From: an uncultured Eubacteriales bacterium
GTDB lineage: Bacteria > Bacillota > Clostridia > Oscillospirales > Acutalibacteraceae
DNA: 64,000 bases
Direction of reading: 5' to 3'
NCBI GenBank assembly: GCA_934463035.1
Contig: CAKSIG010000002.1
Span: 235,294 to 299,293 of the forward strand
Below the pieces are notes generated by a model. The model searched no databases, was not told where the DNA came from, and saw nothing but the letters and a program-made list of their open reading frames with translations. Shown one piece after another: positions 50,213 through 58,169 of this stretch. The position numbers and the translations under genes were made by a program. How positions within the stretch are numbered: position 1 is the first letter of the stretch; the number at the start of each line of letters is the position of its first letter.

Positions 50213-50241
50213 TTGACGGTGATATGAATTCGAGGTATAAT
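50213..50241 (+). promoter_or_regulatory. Promoter of the XRE gene at 50270
   Basis: TTGACG (50213-50218) and TATAAT (50236-50241), 17 bp apart. A nearby partly inverted pair, GGGTAAGAATCAACTG and CATATCTTACCC (50165-50207), could be an operator. Confidence 0.6.
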
Positions 50242-50269
50242 GATGCTGTAATCGAACGGAGGGAAAAAC

Positions 50270-50824
50270 ATGTTTAACAAGAACTTAAGAAATATTCGAT
50301 TCAAGCAAGGATTGTCACAAAAGCAGGTGGCAGATTATTTGATGGTGTCTCCTCAATCGGTTTCAAAATGGGAAAGGGGCGAAATGCTCCCGTCAATTGA
50401 TTATCTTCCGAAACTTGCAGAAATTTTAAAATGTGATGTTAATGCTTTTTTTGCACCGACTGAGAAGCATACGTACGATATAGAAATGCTGAAAAAATAT
50501 TTTTCCTTTATGGCTGAGTTTGATGAAAGCAAGAGTTCAGAAGAATTTTTACCATTTTTGAACCAATACCCTAATGTATTGGATGTAATGCAGGAATTCG
50601 GAGAAGAGTTAAAACAATATCAAACTATAACTAACAAAACCGTTCAGGGAATTTTAGATTGTTCCGAAAAAGAAGCGGAGATTTTTATTGATTATTTTGT
50701 TAAGCATGAAATGATTGAAAAATTGGATGTCGACGGCACATACTTTGTTATTAAAAGTAATATTGATGGTTTGCAAGCAGTTTTGAGATTATTAATTGCG
50801 GTCTGTAAATTAAGTAAACAATAA
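50270..50824 (+). CDS. XRE-family regulator with C-terminal helical domain
   Basis: 184-aa protein. The helix-turn-helix (about 5-60) reads LRNIRFKQGLSQKQVADYLMVSPQSVSKWERGEMLPSIDYLPKLAEILKCDVNAFF. A helical region of about 115 residues follows, with YFSFMAEFDESKSSEEFLPFLNQYPNVLDVMQEFGEELKQY and a winged-helix-like ILDCSEKEAEIFIDYFVKHEMIEKLDVDGTYFVI. GGAGGG lies 7 bases before ATG. It has its own promoter and no partner gene. Base composition is AT-rich, like other cargo. Confidence 0.7.
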   Translation: MFNKNLRNIRFKQGLSQKQVADYLMVSPQSVSKWERGEMLPSIDYLPKLAEILKCDVNAFFAPTEKHTYDIEMLKKYFSFMAEFDESKSSEEFLPFLNQYPNVLDVMQEFGEELKQYQTITNKTVQGILDCSEKEAEIFIDYFVKHEMIEKLDVDGTYFVIKSNIDGLQAVLRLLIAVCKLSKQ

Positions 50825-50972
50825 TATATAATTTATTGTGCGAAAAGTATGTGAGTTTCTGTGATGTCATCAATATGCAAACAGGTGAATTGCATTCTGC
50901 TGAATACGGAAATCGCCGCCGAGAAAGAAAAACTCAAATCAAGACAAAACACATAAAACGGACATAATAAAA

Positions 50973-50998
50973 TGCCGCCACGGGATACTGTGGCGGTA
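50973..50998. terminator. Hairpin between XRE and Nudix genes
   Basis: TGCCGCCAC pairs with GTGGCGGTA around GGGATACT and is followed by GATTGTTAT. The rest of the 262-bp gap holds no gene that I can support. Confidence 0.6.
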
Positions 50999-51086
50999 GA
51001 TTGTTATGCATCTATTTGTAGATTATTATTTGATTGTGTGATATAATCAATTTAATTTATCAAATATAAGAAAGGTAAAAAATCGA

Positions 51087-51563
51087 ATGGATATTTCCTT
51101 TAAGATAGGCAATGAAAAGTTTAATTACAGAGTATGTGCTATGATAATTTCCGACGGCAAAATTTTAGCAATGCACGACGAACGGTCTCCGTATTACTAT
51201 TTGCCCGGTGGAAGGGTTGCAATAGGAGAAACTGCGGAAAATGCCGTTATCAGAGAGGTTCGGGAGGAATTAGGTGTAACTCCTAAGATTGTTCGCCCCG
51301 TTTGGCTAAACCAAGCATTTTTTACGGAAGATGTCGATAATCTGCATTACCACGAATTGTGCATTTATTTTTTAATGGATATAACAGATACCGATTTATT
51401 ATCGCGGGGTAAAAAGTTCACAACAAACGAGGGTGACCGCATACACACCTTTGAGTGGTTAGGGTTTGCTCAATTAAAGGATGAATACTTTTACCCGTTG
51501 TTTTTGAAAAAAGATATTTTCAATATTCCGGATGTGTTTACTATTCGCACAGAAACCGAATAA
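51087..51563 (+). CDS. Nudix hydrolase
   Basis: 158-aa pyrophosphohydrolase acting on nucleoside-diphosphate-linked compounds. The Nudix box is present as GGRVAIGETAENAVIREVREELGV (about 42-65), with the G-x5-E-x7-REVREEL core and all metal-binding glutamates. The N-terminal strand FNYRVCAMIISDGKILAMHDERSPYYYLPGG and the C-terminal HTFEWLGFAQLKDEYFYPLFLKKDIF complete the fold. AAAGGTAAAAAATCG precedes ATG. Substrate unknown. It is the last gene of the first tandem element. Confidence 0.88.
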   Translation: MDISFKIGNEKFNYRVCAMIISDGKILAMHDERSPYYYLPGGRVAIGETAENAVIREVREELGVTPKIVRPVWLNQAFFTEDVDNLHYHELCIYFLMDITDTDLLSRGKKFTTNEGDRIHTFEWLGFAQLKDEYFYPLFLKKDIFNIPDVFTIRTETE

Positions 51564-51597
51564 GTAAATGCCTGTTTTTAGGACTTAAATGCCACTT

Positions 51598-51628
51598 AAA
51601 TTTTGCGCCGCTGTAAACAAAGAAAAAG
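51598..51628 (+). repeat. Border motif copy 4 (left end of att block 2)
   Basis: TTTTGCGCCGCTGTAAACAA followed by AGAAAAAG. From here to 51804 the sequence follows 43340-43547 with few changes. Confidence 0.7.
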
Positions 51629-51716
51629 GAATTTTCAGTCCACATTTGCTTATGTGGTCGTAAAAATGCGGTTTTTTCAAAAGTGGCGGTAAAACACCTA
51701 AATAAGCATAAAAAAT

Positions 51717-51750
51717 GACCGAAAGTGGAGAATAAACTCTGCTTTCGGTC
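51717..51750 (-). terminator. Terminator in att block 2
   Basis: GACCGAAAGTGGAG pairs with CTCTGCTTTCGGTC. Same position relative to the tRNA remnant as in att block 1. Confidence 0.65.
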
Positions 51751-51757
51751 AAAATTT

Positions 51758-51804
51758 TGGTCCGAGTGACAGGGATCGAACCTGCGGCCTGATGGTCCCA
51801 AACG
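51758..51804 (-). pseudogene. 3' half of tRNA-Pro(UGG), second copy
   Basis: Identical over 47 nt to 43501-43547 (anticodon loop to CCA). Identity stops at the same base in the anticodon stem-loop (CGTTTGGG), which is the expected crossover region. On its other side the sequences differ, GGTCC here and ACTG in copy 1. Confidence 0.75.
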
Positions 51805-51825
51805 GACCTATGAAGGCAATTTCCG

Positions 51826-51936
51826 CTAAAAATAGCTTTTTCTGCCCCTTTCCGCTCGGAAAACCGCGCTCTTCGGCACTCTTATCTCCACTGTTTCCGA
51901 GTGCTCCGAAACGGTAGGTGGTCTGTTATGTGGTCA
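51826..51936 (-). pseudogene. Relic of a coding tail in att block 2 (probable integrase end)
   Basis: Minus-strand open segment without start. Its core ETVEIRVPKSAVFRAERGRK resembles 43576-43680. It ends about 20 bases before the tRNA core. Probably the end of a lost integrase gene. Confidence 0.4.
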
Positions 51937-52042
51937 ACAGGGATTTATGCAGAATAATACGCACTACACGCCTCTCGCTCTCACGCGAGAGACTTTTACT
52001 TTTATACGGTTATTATAACTCTGAACAACCCCTGATTCAAGT

Positions 52043-52074
52043 CAAAATTTGCACCGCAGTAGACAAAGAAAAAG
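52043..52074 (+). repeat. Border motif copy 5
   Basis: TTTGCACCGCAGTAGACAAA followed by GAAAAAG. It is the right border of att block 2, 4 bp from the HEPN gene stop. Confidence 0.65.
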
Positions 52075-52077
52075 AGA

Positions 52078-52647
52078 TCATGCTTCTTCGGAGAGACTAA
52101 AAAGAATTTCCATCTCCTCAATAAGTGTTTTCATTTCCGTTAATAGCACGGGACCTTTCGTTATTACTTTTGAATCAGTTGGTGTTTCAATGATATAGGG
52201 AATGCCATCTTCTAAATCGGGTGCTTTCTTGGATGTATCAAAAACCACGGGTTCTATAGGGATGGGTTGTCCCTGCTTTTCATATGGATATCGATAACGA
52301 TCTGCACCGATATCTTTTTTGTTTAGTTTTTCGATAGCTTTATTGAGAGAAACTACACTTCCTTCCGGAATGTGATAAAGCGTTTTAAAATGATTCCAAA
52401 GTAATCCTACGGAATGGGTTTGGTTCAATTTTCGGCCCCCAATGGTGATTCTATTTGCAGCAATTCTTCTTGCTTTTTGTGTTTCTCTAATAATAAGTCC
52501 TTTCAGGAGCAATTCGATTGAATGTCTAAGGAGGAACGCTGTGGGGTTGTATAAGTACGGTGCATCGAAGATATTTACATGTAATGTTAATGCAGCGACG
52601 TGGTATTCGAACGCCATATCAAAATATTTTTGAGCCGTTTTATTCAA
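52078..52647 (-). CDS. HEPN-like domain protein
   Basis: 189-aa helical protein from TTG 52647, with AGGAG 8 bases upstream and a TTGTGA-17-TATAAT promoter before that on the minus strand. The motif AFLLRHSIELLLKGLIIRETQ near 37-57 and QTHSVGLLWNHFKTLY resemble HEPN folds, which in defence proteins act as RNases through R-x4-6-H residues. A clear R-x4-6-H is not obvious here, so it may be non-catalytic. It is divergent from the restriction genes. No nucleotidyltransferase partner is next to it. Confidence 0.5.
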   Translation of the reverse strand: MNKTAQKYFDMAFEYHVAALTLHVNIFDAPYLYNPTAFLLRHSIELLLKGLIIRETQKARRIAANRITIGGRKLNQTHSVGLLWNHFKTLYHIPEGSVVSLNKAIEKLNKKDIGADRYRYPYEKQGQPIPIEPVVFDTSKKAPDLEDGIPYIIETPTDSKVITKGPVLLTEMKTLIEEMEILFSLSEEA

Positions 52648-52784
52648 GTGGGTTCTCCTTCCGTTCTTGCCTATTTATCTCCATTATATCATGCAAAGTA
52701 CTTTTTCACAATACTGCAATGGTAAGAATCTGTGATGAAAAACCGAAAAATACTGAAATCGCAGTACTTATCTGCCGAAAGTTG

Positions 52785-52813
52785 TTGATATTTGGTGTGG
52801 AGTGTGGTATAAT
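52785..52813 (+). promoter_or_regulatory. Promoter of the restriction-modification operon
   Basis: TTGATA (52785-52790) and TATAAT (52808-52813), spacing 17 bp, 52 bp before the small HTH gene. The operon that follows runs in one direction up to the HNH gene. Confidence 0.6.
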
Positions 52814-52865
52814 GATTTCCGATAATACAATGTACTAACTATAACTGTTTATGAGGTGTAATACA

Positions 52866-53075
52866 ATGGCCGCAAGCTATAAAAAATTGTTCAAGCTTCT
52901 GATCGACCGTGATATGAAAAAGAAAGAGCTCGCCGAAAAGGCCGGCATCAGCATAGCCACCATCACCAAGATGGGCAAAGACGGCGCAGTAGTCTCCAGT
53001 GATGTCCTCGTAAAGATCTGTACCGCGCTTGAGTGTACTATGGACGATATAGTTGAGATAGTAAATGAAAAGTGA
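52866..53075 (+). CDS. Small HTH controller of the restriction operon
   Basis: 69-aa single-domain Cro-like protein (HTH_26 type): YKKLFKLLIDRDMKKKELAEKAGISIATITKMGKDGAVVSSDVLVKICTALECTMDDIVEI. ATG 52866 has GAGGTG upstream; the frame from 52851 adds five residues only. C-protein-like regulators at the head of restriction operons delay nuclease expression until DNA is methylated; that role here is inferred from position. The Mrr gene begins 13 bp after its stop. Confidence 0.75.
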   Translation: MAASYKKLFKLLIDRDMKKKELAEKAGISIATITKMGKDGAVVSSDVLVKICTALECTMDDIVEIVNEK

Positions 53076-53088
53076 TAGGAGTTTGAAT

Positions 53089-53964
53089 ATGAAAAACAAT
53101 ATTGTTATACCAACCTATGCTCAGTTGATTGAAAATACTTTTATTGCATTGAAGGAACTCGGGGGATCCGGAAAGAATACAGAAATCAACGATAAGGTCG
53201 CACAGTTAATGAATCTTCCGGATGACGTTTTGGATGTTCCGCATCTTAACAGCAGTAGTATGTCCGAAGTGAATTATAGGTGTGCGTGGGCAAGAACACT
53301 TTTGAAGAATCATGGTGCGATAGAAAACAGTGCAAGAAGTGTTTGGGCTATTACTGCTGCTTTTGCATCCGTGGAAACTGTCGATGGAGACTACATAGAG
53401 AAGAATTGCAAAAAGCCGTCTCAAACTAAAAATGCGCCTGCAGAGGTGCAAATGGAAAACGCAGGTGTAGAGATTCCTGAAGAAGTAAGATCTTGGAGAA
53501 GCAAACTGCAAGATGTAATTCAAAATATGGATCCGTATGGATTTGAACGATTGACTCAAAGGTTACTTCGCGAATGTGGGTTTACACAGGTTGAAGTTAC
53601 GAAAAAGTCGGGCGACGGCGGAATTGACGGTACCGGCAAATTGAAAATCAATGGTATTTTCAGCTTTAATATAGCTTTTCAATGCAAGCGTTATCACGGA
53701 GTGGTCGGTGCCGGTGATATACGAGATTTTCGTGGATCACTAACTACCAATATTGAAAAAGGCGTATTTATATCGACAGGATCTTTTTCTAAAGCAGCTA
53801 TAGAGGAAGCTGCAGCTCCCGGAAAGCAACAAATCGATTTGATTGATGGCGAAGAATTCATCACTAAACTTGCCGAATTCGGTATCGGAGTTCATGAGAT
53901 TAAAGACTACGAAATTGATGAAGATTATTTCGCAAAAATCCGAGGTTTTCTCTGGACTTTTTGA
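53089..53964 (+). CDS. mrr: Mrr-type restriction endonuclease
   Basis: 291-aa type IV-like endonuclease. The N-terminal winged helix (Mrr_N, about 5-90) reads LIENTFIALKELGGSGKNTEINDKVAQLM...WARTLLKNHGAIENSARSVWAIT. The C-terminal Mrr catalytic domain (about 145-275) has GFERLTQRLLRECGFTQVEVTKKSGDGGIDG with the metal Asp, NIAFQCKRYHG with the Q-x-K residues, and GVFISTGSFSKAAIEEA. The start is ATG 53089 after TAGGAGT. Mrr enzymes cut DNA with foreign methylation, so its specificity must tolerate the host C5 and N6 methylases encoded nearby. Confidence 0.88.
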   Translation: MKNNIVIPTYAQLIENTFIALKELGGSGKNTEINDKVAQLMNLPDDVLDVPHLNSSSMSEVNYRCAWARTLLKNHGAIENSARSVWAITAAFASVETVDGDYIEKNCKKPSQTKNAPAEVQMENAGVEIPEEVRSWRSKLQDVIQNMDPYGFERLTQRLLRECGFTQVEVTKKSGDGGIDGTGKLKINGIFSFNIAFQCKRYHGVVGAGDIRDFRGSLTTNIEKGVFISTGSFSKAAIEEAAAPGKQQIDLIDGEEFITKLAEFGIGVHEIKDYEIDEDYFAKIRGFLWTF

Positions 53965-54008
53965 AACGGTTGGATATAATTGTGGTTGCAAAAAAGGAGT
54001 AGCACATC

Positions 54009-55445
54009 ATGGATAATCATACCCCCGAACAGCGGCGCAAAAACATGAAAGCTGTGAAGAATAAGGATTCCGAAATAGAACGGTTGCTTCGCAAAGAATT
54101 ATGGTCTCGCGGATTGCGCTATAGAAAAAATTACAAGAAAATCATAGGTAAACCTGATATCGTGTTCGTTGGAAAGAAAGTTGCGGTTTTTTGCGACAGT
54201 GAGTTCTGGCACGGTTATGATTGGGAAAACAAGAAAAATGAAGTTAAGTCTCATCGAGAATTTTGGATACCAAAGATCGAACGCAATATGCAAAGAGATG
54301 TTGAAGTGAATCAGGCACTTGAAGGCGAAGGCTGGACGGTGTTGCGATTCTGGGGTAATGATATTAAAAAGAAAACCAAATGGTGTGCTGATATAATTGA
54401 AAGGGCGGTAACAACTGGAATGAAAGTATACAAATCGATTGACTTGTTTGCAGGTATCGGTGGTATCCGTTTGGGATTCGAAAAGGCATTTAAGAATCAG
54501 ATAGAAACGGTATTTGTCAGCGAATGGGATGAATATGCACAAAAGACATACAGAGCAAATTTCAAAGATGATTTTGAAATTGCCGGCGATATAACAAAGA
54601 TAGATGAGGCTGATATTCCCGAATTCGATATTTGTTTAGCGGGATTCCCGTGTCAGGCATTTAGTATGGCAGGAAAAAGGCAAGGCTTTGAAGATAATTA
54701 TAAAGGTCTGTGCCGTGGTACTTTATTCTTAGATGTTGCAAGGATTTGCGAACATCATCATCCCGGCGTAATATTCTGTGAGAATGTAAAAGGACTTGTG
54801 ATTCATGATAGAGGAAGAACCCTTCAAATAATCAAGAAAACTTTTGCGGATCTGGGATACAAAGTATTTACCAACAAAGATACAACGCTTAACAGCAAAA
54901 ATTTCGGTGTGCCGCAAAACAGAGAAAGAATATACATTGTGGCATTCAGGGAAGATATTGCTCCTGAGAAATTTGATTTCCCGCAAGGAAATGATGATAC
55001 CAAAAGAATTAAAGATATTATTGAAGAAAATCCTGTTCCCGCAAAATATTACCTCAGCGATGTATACTTGGAGACGCTTCGCCGACATAAAGCCAGACAT
55101 GAAGCCAAAGGGAACGGCTTCGGATATGAAGTGAGAGGGATGGAAGATATCGCAGGTGCTATTGTGTGCGGAGGAATGGGCAGAGAAAGAAATCTGATAG
55201 TCGATAACCGCCAAACAAATTTAACACCTACTACCCACATCAAGGGTGAAGTAAACAGAGAAGGTATACGCAAAATGACTCCTCGTGAATGGGCAAGATT
55301 GCAAGGCTTCCCCGATACCTTCAAGCTTCCGCTTGCCGATGTACACCTGTATAAACAATTCGGCAACAGCGTTACCGTTAATGTAATAGAAGCGATTGCC
55401 GAGAAAATCAAGGAGGTGCTTGATAATGCCACTGACAGGAAATAA
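54009..55445 (+). CDS. Vsr mismatch endonuclease fused to C5-cytosine methyltransferase
   Basis: 478-aa fusion. Residues 1 to about 137 are a very-short-patch repair endonuclease: MKAVKNKDSEIERLLRKELWSRGLRYRKNYKKIIGKPDIVF, then FWHGYDW. The usual catalytic Asp and His are kept, while the normal G-C/D-FWHG reads DSEFWHG. Residues 138-478 are a C5 methylase: SIDLFAGIGGIRLGF, the PCQ catalytic loop in AGFPCQAFSMAG, FCENVKGLV (ENV), PQNRERIYIVAF, and the C-terminal FGNSVTVNVIEAIA. The next gene is an HpaII-type nuclease, so the target is probably CCGG. It overlaps that gene by 20 bp. Confidence 0.9.
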   Translation: MDNHTPEQRRKNMKAVKNKDSEIERLLRKELWSRGLRYRKNYKKIIGKPDIVFVGKKVAVFCDSEFWHGYDWENKKNEVKSHREFWIPKIERNMQRDVEVNQALEGEGWTVLRFWGNDIKKKTKWCADIIERAVTTGMKVYKSIDLFAGIGGIRLGFEKAFKNQIETVFVSEWDEYAQKTYRANFKDDFEIAGDITKIDEADIPEFDICLAGFPCQAFSMAGKRQGFEDNYKGLCRGTLFLDVARICEHHHPGVIFCENVKGLVIHDRGRTLQIIKKTFADLGYKVFTNKDTTLNSKNFGVPQNRERIYIVAFREDIAPEKFDFPQGNDDTKRIKDIIEENPVPAKYYLSDVYLETLRRHKARHEAKGNGFGYEVRGMEDIAGAIVCGGMGRERNLIVDNRQTNLTPTTHIKGEVNREGIRKMTPREWARLQGFPDTFKLPLADVHLYKQFGNSVTVNVIEAIAEKIKEVLDNATDRK

Positions 55446-56514
55446 AGGTGAATGGAGTGAAATATATGTTTTTCTCCGTCTGCTGGCCACAGGTAAGCTT
55501 TTTGCGGCAGATGCCGATTTAAACAAAATCAACGGAACATTCTATAATATACTCAATATAATCAGAAACGAAAACGGACAGCAACTGGAGTTTCATGTTG
55601 ACAGTAACAGGGGCCGTGTTTCTGTTGTAGACAGTGATACAAACATTGTACTGATTTCTTTGCCTTTTGGAGATTTTGAAAAAGCTGCCGATGAACTCTA
55701 TAGTGAAATTATTGCTGCTAAGTCTCCGTCTTTCTCTGTTATTGCAACCGAGACTTTTTTGAATAATATTCGTGTATACAGTCTAAAAGCAAAATCTACG
55801 GACAAATCCGATATCAGAACCAAAGTTCATGATATAAACACCGGTATCGATATTGTGCAAGGTTTCAGCATCAAATCCAGGCTCGGAAGTCCTTCCACGT
55901 TAATTAATGCCGGAAAAACGACTAACTTTATTTATGAAGTTACAGGACCGATGACAGATTCAATAATGAAAGATTTTAACTCTTGCTCTAAGTTGTTCAA
56001 GAATCGTTTTGCTGTTTTAAACGCAAACAAATGTGATATTTCATATTTTTGCATGGAAAACAGCACATTTGAGAACAATTTATTGTTGCTTGACGGCAAC
56101 TTACCGGAGATTTGTGCCGAAATGCTTAAGGCTTTTTTCTCTTTGGGTATCACAACGGTAAAAGATGCAATTTCTCATTTAACTGCAACTAATCCCTTAA
56201 ATTATAATCTTTCGGCGGGACATCCGTTTTACAGCTATAAGTTTAAAAAGTTATTGACGGAGTGTGCGCTTGGTATGCTACCATCTAAAACTTGGGATGG
56301 CACTGCCGATGCTACGGGAGGATACATAATTGTCAGAGAAGACGGCGAGGTTTTATGCTACCATTTGTTTAACCGCAATGAGTTTGAAAACTATCTTTTG
56401 AACAATACAAAGTTTGAAACTGGCAGTACAAGCCGTCATGGATTCGGATCTATCTATAAAAATAACGGAAAATATTATCTTAAACTGAACTTGCAAGTGA
56501 GGTTCATTAAGTAA
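55426..56514 (+). CDS. HpaII-family type II restriction endonuclease
   Basis: 362-aa protein from ATG 55426, with AGGAGG 9 bases upstream, inside the end of the methylase gene. The N-terminal GNKGEWSEIYVFLRLLATGKLFAADADLN and the later KDAISHLTATNPLNY and SAGHPFYSYKFKKLLTECALGMLPSKTWDGTADATGGYIIV match the HpaII family (PF09561), which cleaves CCGG. A central IDIVQGFSIKSRLGSPSTLINAGKTTNFIYEV holds the probable D-x(n)-K active site. The stop overlaps the start of the next methylase by one base. Confidence 0.82.
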   Translation: MPLTGNKGEWSEIYVFLRLLATGKLFAADADLNKINGTFYNILNIIRNENGQQLEFHVDSNRGRVSVVDSDTNIVLISLPFGDFEKAADELYSEIIAAKSPSFSVIATETFLNNIRVYSLKAKSTDKSDIRTKVHDINTGIDIVQGFSIKSRLGSPSTLINAGKTTNFIYEVTGPMTDSIMKDFNSCSKLFKNRFAVLNANKCDISYFCMENSTFENNLLLLDGNLPEICAEMLKAFFSLGITTVKDAISHLTATNPLNYNLSAGHPFYSYKFKKLLTECALGMLPSKTWDGTADATGGYIIVREDGEVLCYHLFNRNEFENYLLNNTKFETGSTSRHGFGSIYKNNGKYYLKLNLQVRFIK

Positions 56515-57455
56515 TGAACAAGGTCAATGTCGGAAGTTTATTTTCGGGAATCGGCGGTATAGATTTAGGGTTTGAGCAAGCAGGATTTGAGATTGCGTGG
56601 GCTAACGATTTTGATGCTGCGGCATGCAAGACCTACCGAAACAACTTTCCGAGCACTATTCTTATCGAGGACGATGTTCGAAATATCAATCCGTGCGCAC
56701 TGTCAGATATTGACGTACTTGTTGCAGGATTTCCGTGCCAGCCGTTTTCCGTAATGGGCTATCGACGCGGCTTCAATGATCCACGCGGCAATTTGTTTTT
56801 TGAAATTGCACGTTTTATTGATGTTAAGCGACCGAAAGTGGTTTTTCTGGAGAATGTTAAAAATCTTATGGAACATGACAACGGGAAAACATTTTTGGTT
56901 ATTTACAACGCTCTTGCACAATTTGGTTATTCCGTAAAATACAAAGTAATCAATGCAACCGATGTGAACATCCCACAAAATCGTGCCCGTATTTTTATTG
57001 TTGCTTTCCGTGATATCGAGGATTGTGATAAGTTTTCATTCCCCCAATATGCTCCGTTAGAAGCAACAATTGAGGATGTTATCGATCGAAGTATAAAGCA
57101 CGATGATATTTATTATTACGGCTCTGAAAGCCGATATTTTAAAGCGCTCAATACAAAAATCGTCGATAAGACGGGAATTTACAGAATCGATGACAGCGGT
57201 ATCGCAACACACAAATGGGAGATATGTCCTACACTTAAAGCCAACATGGGAACATATCACGACCGAGTACCGATCATTCGTGATGATTTTGGCATTCGTA
57301 TGCTGACGCCGATGGAGTGCCTGGCTTTTCAGGGATATCCCAAGAAATATACATTCAAAGGAGTTTCTCTGAAAAGTGCATATAAGCAATGCGGAAATAC
57401 AGTATGTGTTCCGATTATAAAAAGCATAGCAGCAAAATTGTTTGAGTTGATGTAG
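56514..57455 (+). CDS. Second C5-cytosine methyltransferase
   Basis: 313-aa Dcm-type methylase. Motif I is GSLFSGIGGIDLGFEQAG, motif IV AGFPCQPFSVMGYRRGF with the catalytic Cys, motif VI FLENVKNLMEHDNG, motif VIII IPQNRARIFIVAF, and motifs IX-X MLTPMECLAFQGYP and YKQCGNTVCVPIIKSIA. The target-recognition region (about 190-245) differs from the Vsr-Dcm fusion, so it should modify another site. The HNH endonuclease gene follows after 9 bp and is its probable partner. It overlaps the HpaII gene by one base (TAATG). Confidence 0.87.
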   Translation: MNKVNVGSLFSGIGGIDLGFEQAGFEIAWANDFDAAACKTYRNNFPSTILIEDDVRNINPCALSDIDVLVAGFPCQPFSVMGYRRGFNDPRGNLFFEIARFIDVKRPKVVFLENVKNLMEHDNGKTFLVIYNALAQFGYSVKYKVINATDVNIPQNRARIFIVAFRDIEDCDKFSFPQYAPLEATIEDVIDRSIKHDDIYYYGSESRYFKALNTKIVDKTGIYRIDDSGIATHKWEICPTLKANMGTYHDRVPIIRDDFGIRMLTPMECLAFQGYPKKYTFKGVSLKSAYKQCGNTVCVPIIKSIAAKLFELM

Positions 57456-57464
57456 GAGGTAATT

Positions 57465-58115
57465 ATGGCAGGCGCAAAGAAAAGAATGTTGGATTACTTG
57501 TTAGAACATATAGGAGAAGAAGTAGATCGTGAGACGCTGAGAGATATCGCAGTGATTTCGGACTGGGCCAGATCTTTGCGCTTATTACGTCAAGAAGGAT
57601 ACGATTTAGAGACTACAAGAAACGGATATATTCTTCATTCCGGGGAACCTTCCGGAACCGGTAATGTCAGGGCAACTATATCTCCGAAGTTAAGATATAG
57701 AATTTTGATGCGTGACAACAGCATTTGTCAGCGTTGCGGAGCGAAAGCATCAGACGGTGTTAAATTGCATGTAGATCATAAAATTCCGGTCGAATTCGGT
57801 GGAGATAATTCCGAATCAAATTTATGGACATTATGCGAGCCGTGCAACGAAGGTAAAAAAGCATATTTTCAAGATTTGGATACTGAACTGATTGCAGAGG
57901 TTTTACATGAAAAAGGTGCAAAGAATAAGTTGATTAAATTATTCTCTTGCAATCCCGGCAAAGAATTTGATGTGGATTTTTTAGATATTATATGTACGGG
58001 TAACAGGGATTGGACACGTGTGATTCGTGATATAAGGCAAAATGATGGTATGAATATAAAGTATATTAGAAACAGTCTTAATTGTTCTAAGGGCGGATAT
58101 GTTTATTTGCCGTAA
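57465..58115 (+). CDS. HNH endonuclease with N-terminal winged helix
   Basis: 216-aa protein. The N-terminal part (about 1-65) is a winged helix (KKRMLDYLLEHIGEEVDRETLRDIAVISDWARSLRLLRQEGYDLET). The HNH centre (about 75-130) has RYRILMRDNSICQRCGAKASDGVKLHVDHKIPVEFGGDNSESNLWTLCEPCN, with two CxxC zinc pairs and the DH...N triad. The rest contains a second winged-helix-like stretch. Type II HNH enzymes of this form are often paired with C5 methylases, as here. GGAGG lies 7 bases before ATG. Confidence 0.8.
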   Translation: MAGAKKRMLDYLLEHIGEEVDRETLRDIAVISDWARSLRLLRQEGYDLETTRNGYILHSGEPSGTGNVRATISPKLRYRILMRDNSICQRCGAKASDGVKLHVDHKIPVEFGGDNSESNLWTLCEPCNEGKKAYFQDLDTELIAEVLHEKGAKNKLIKLFSCNPGKEFDVDFLDIICTGNRDWTRVIRDIRQNDGMNIKYIRNSLNCSKGGYVYLP

Positions 58116-58169
58116 CTCTGTCATTTATACATAGGAACAAAACGTCAAAAATGTTGAGGATTTATAATC

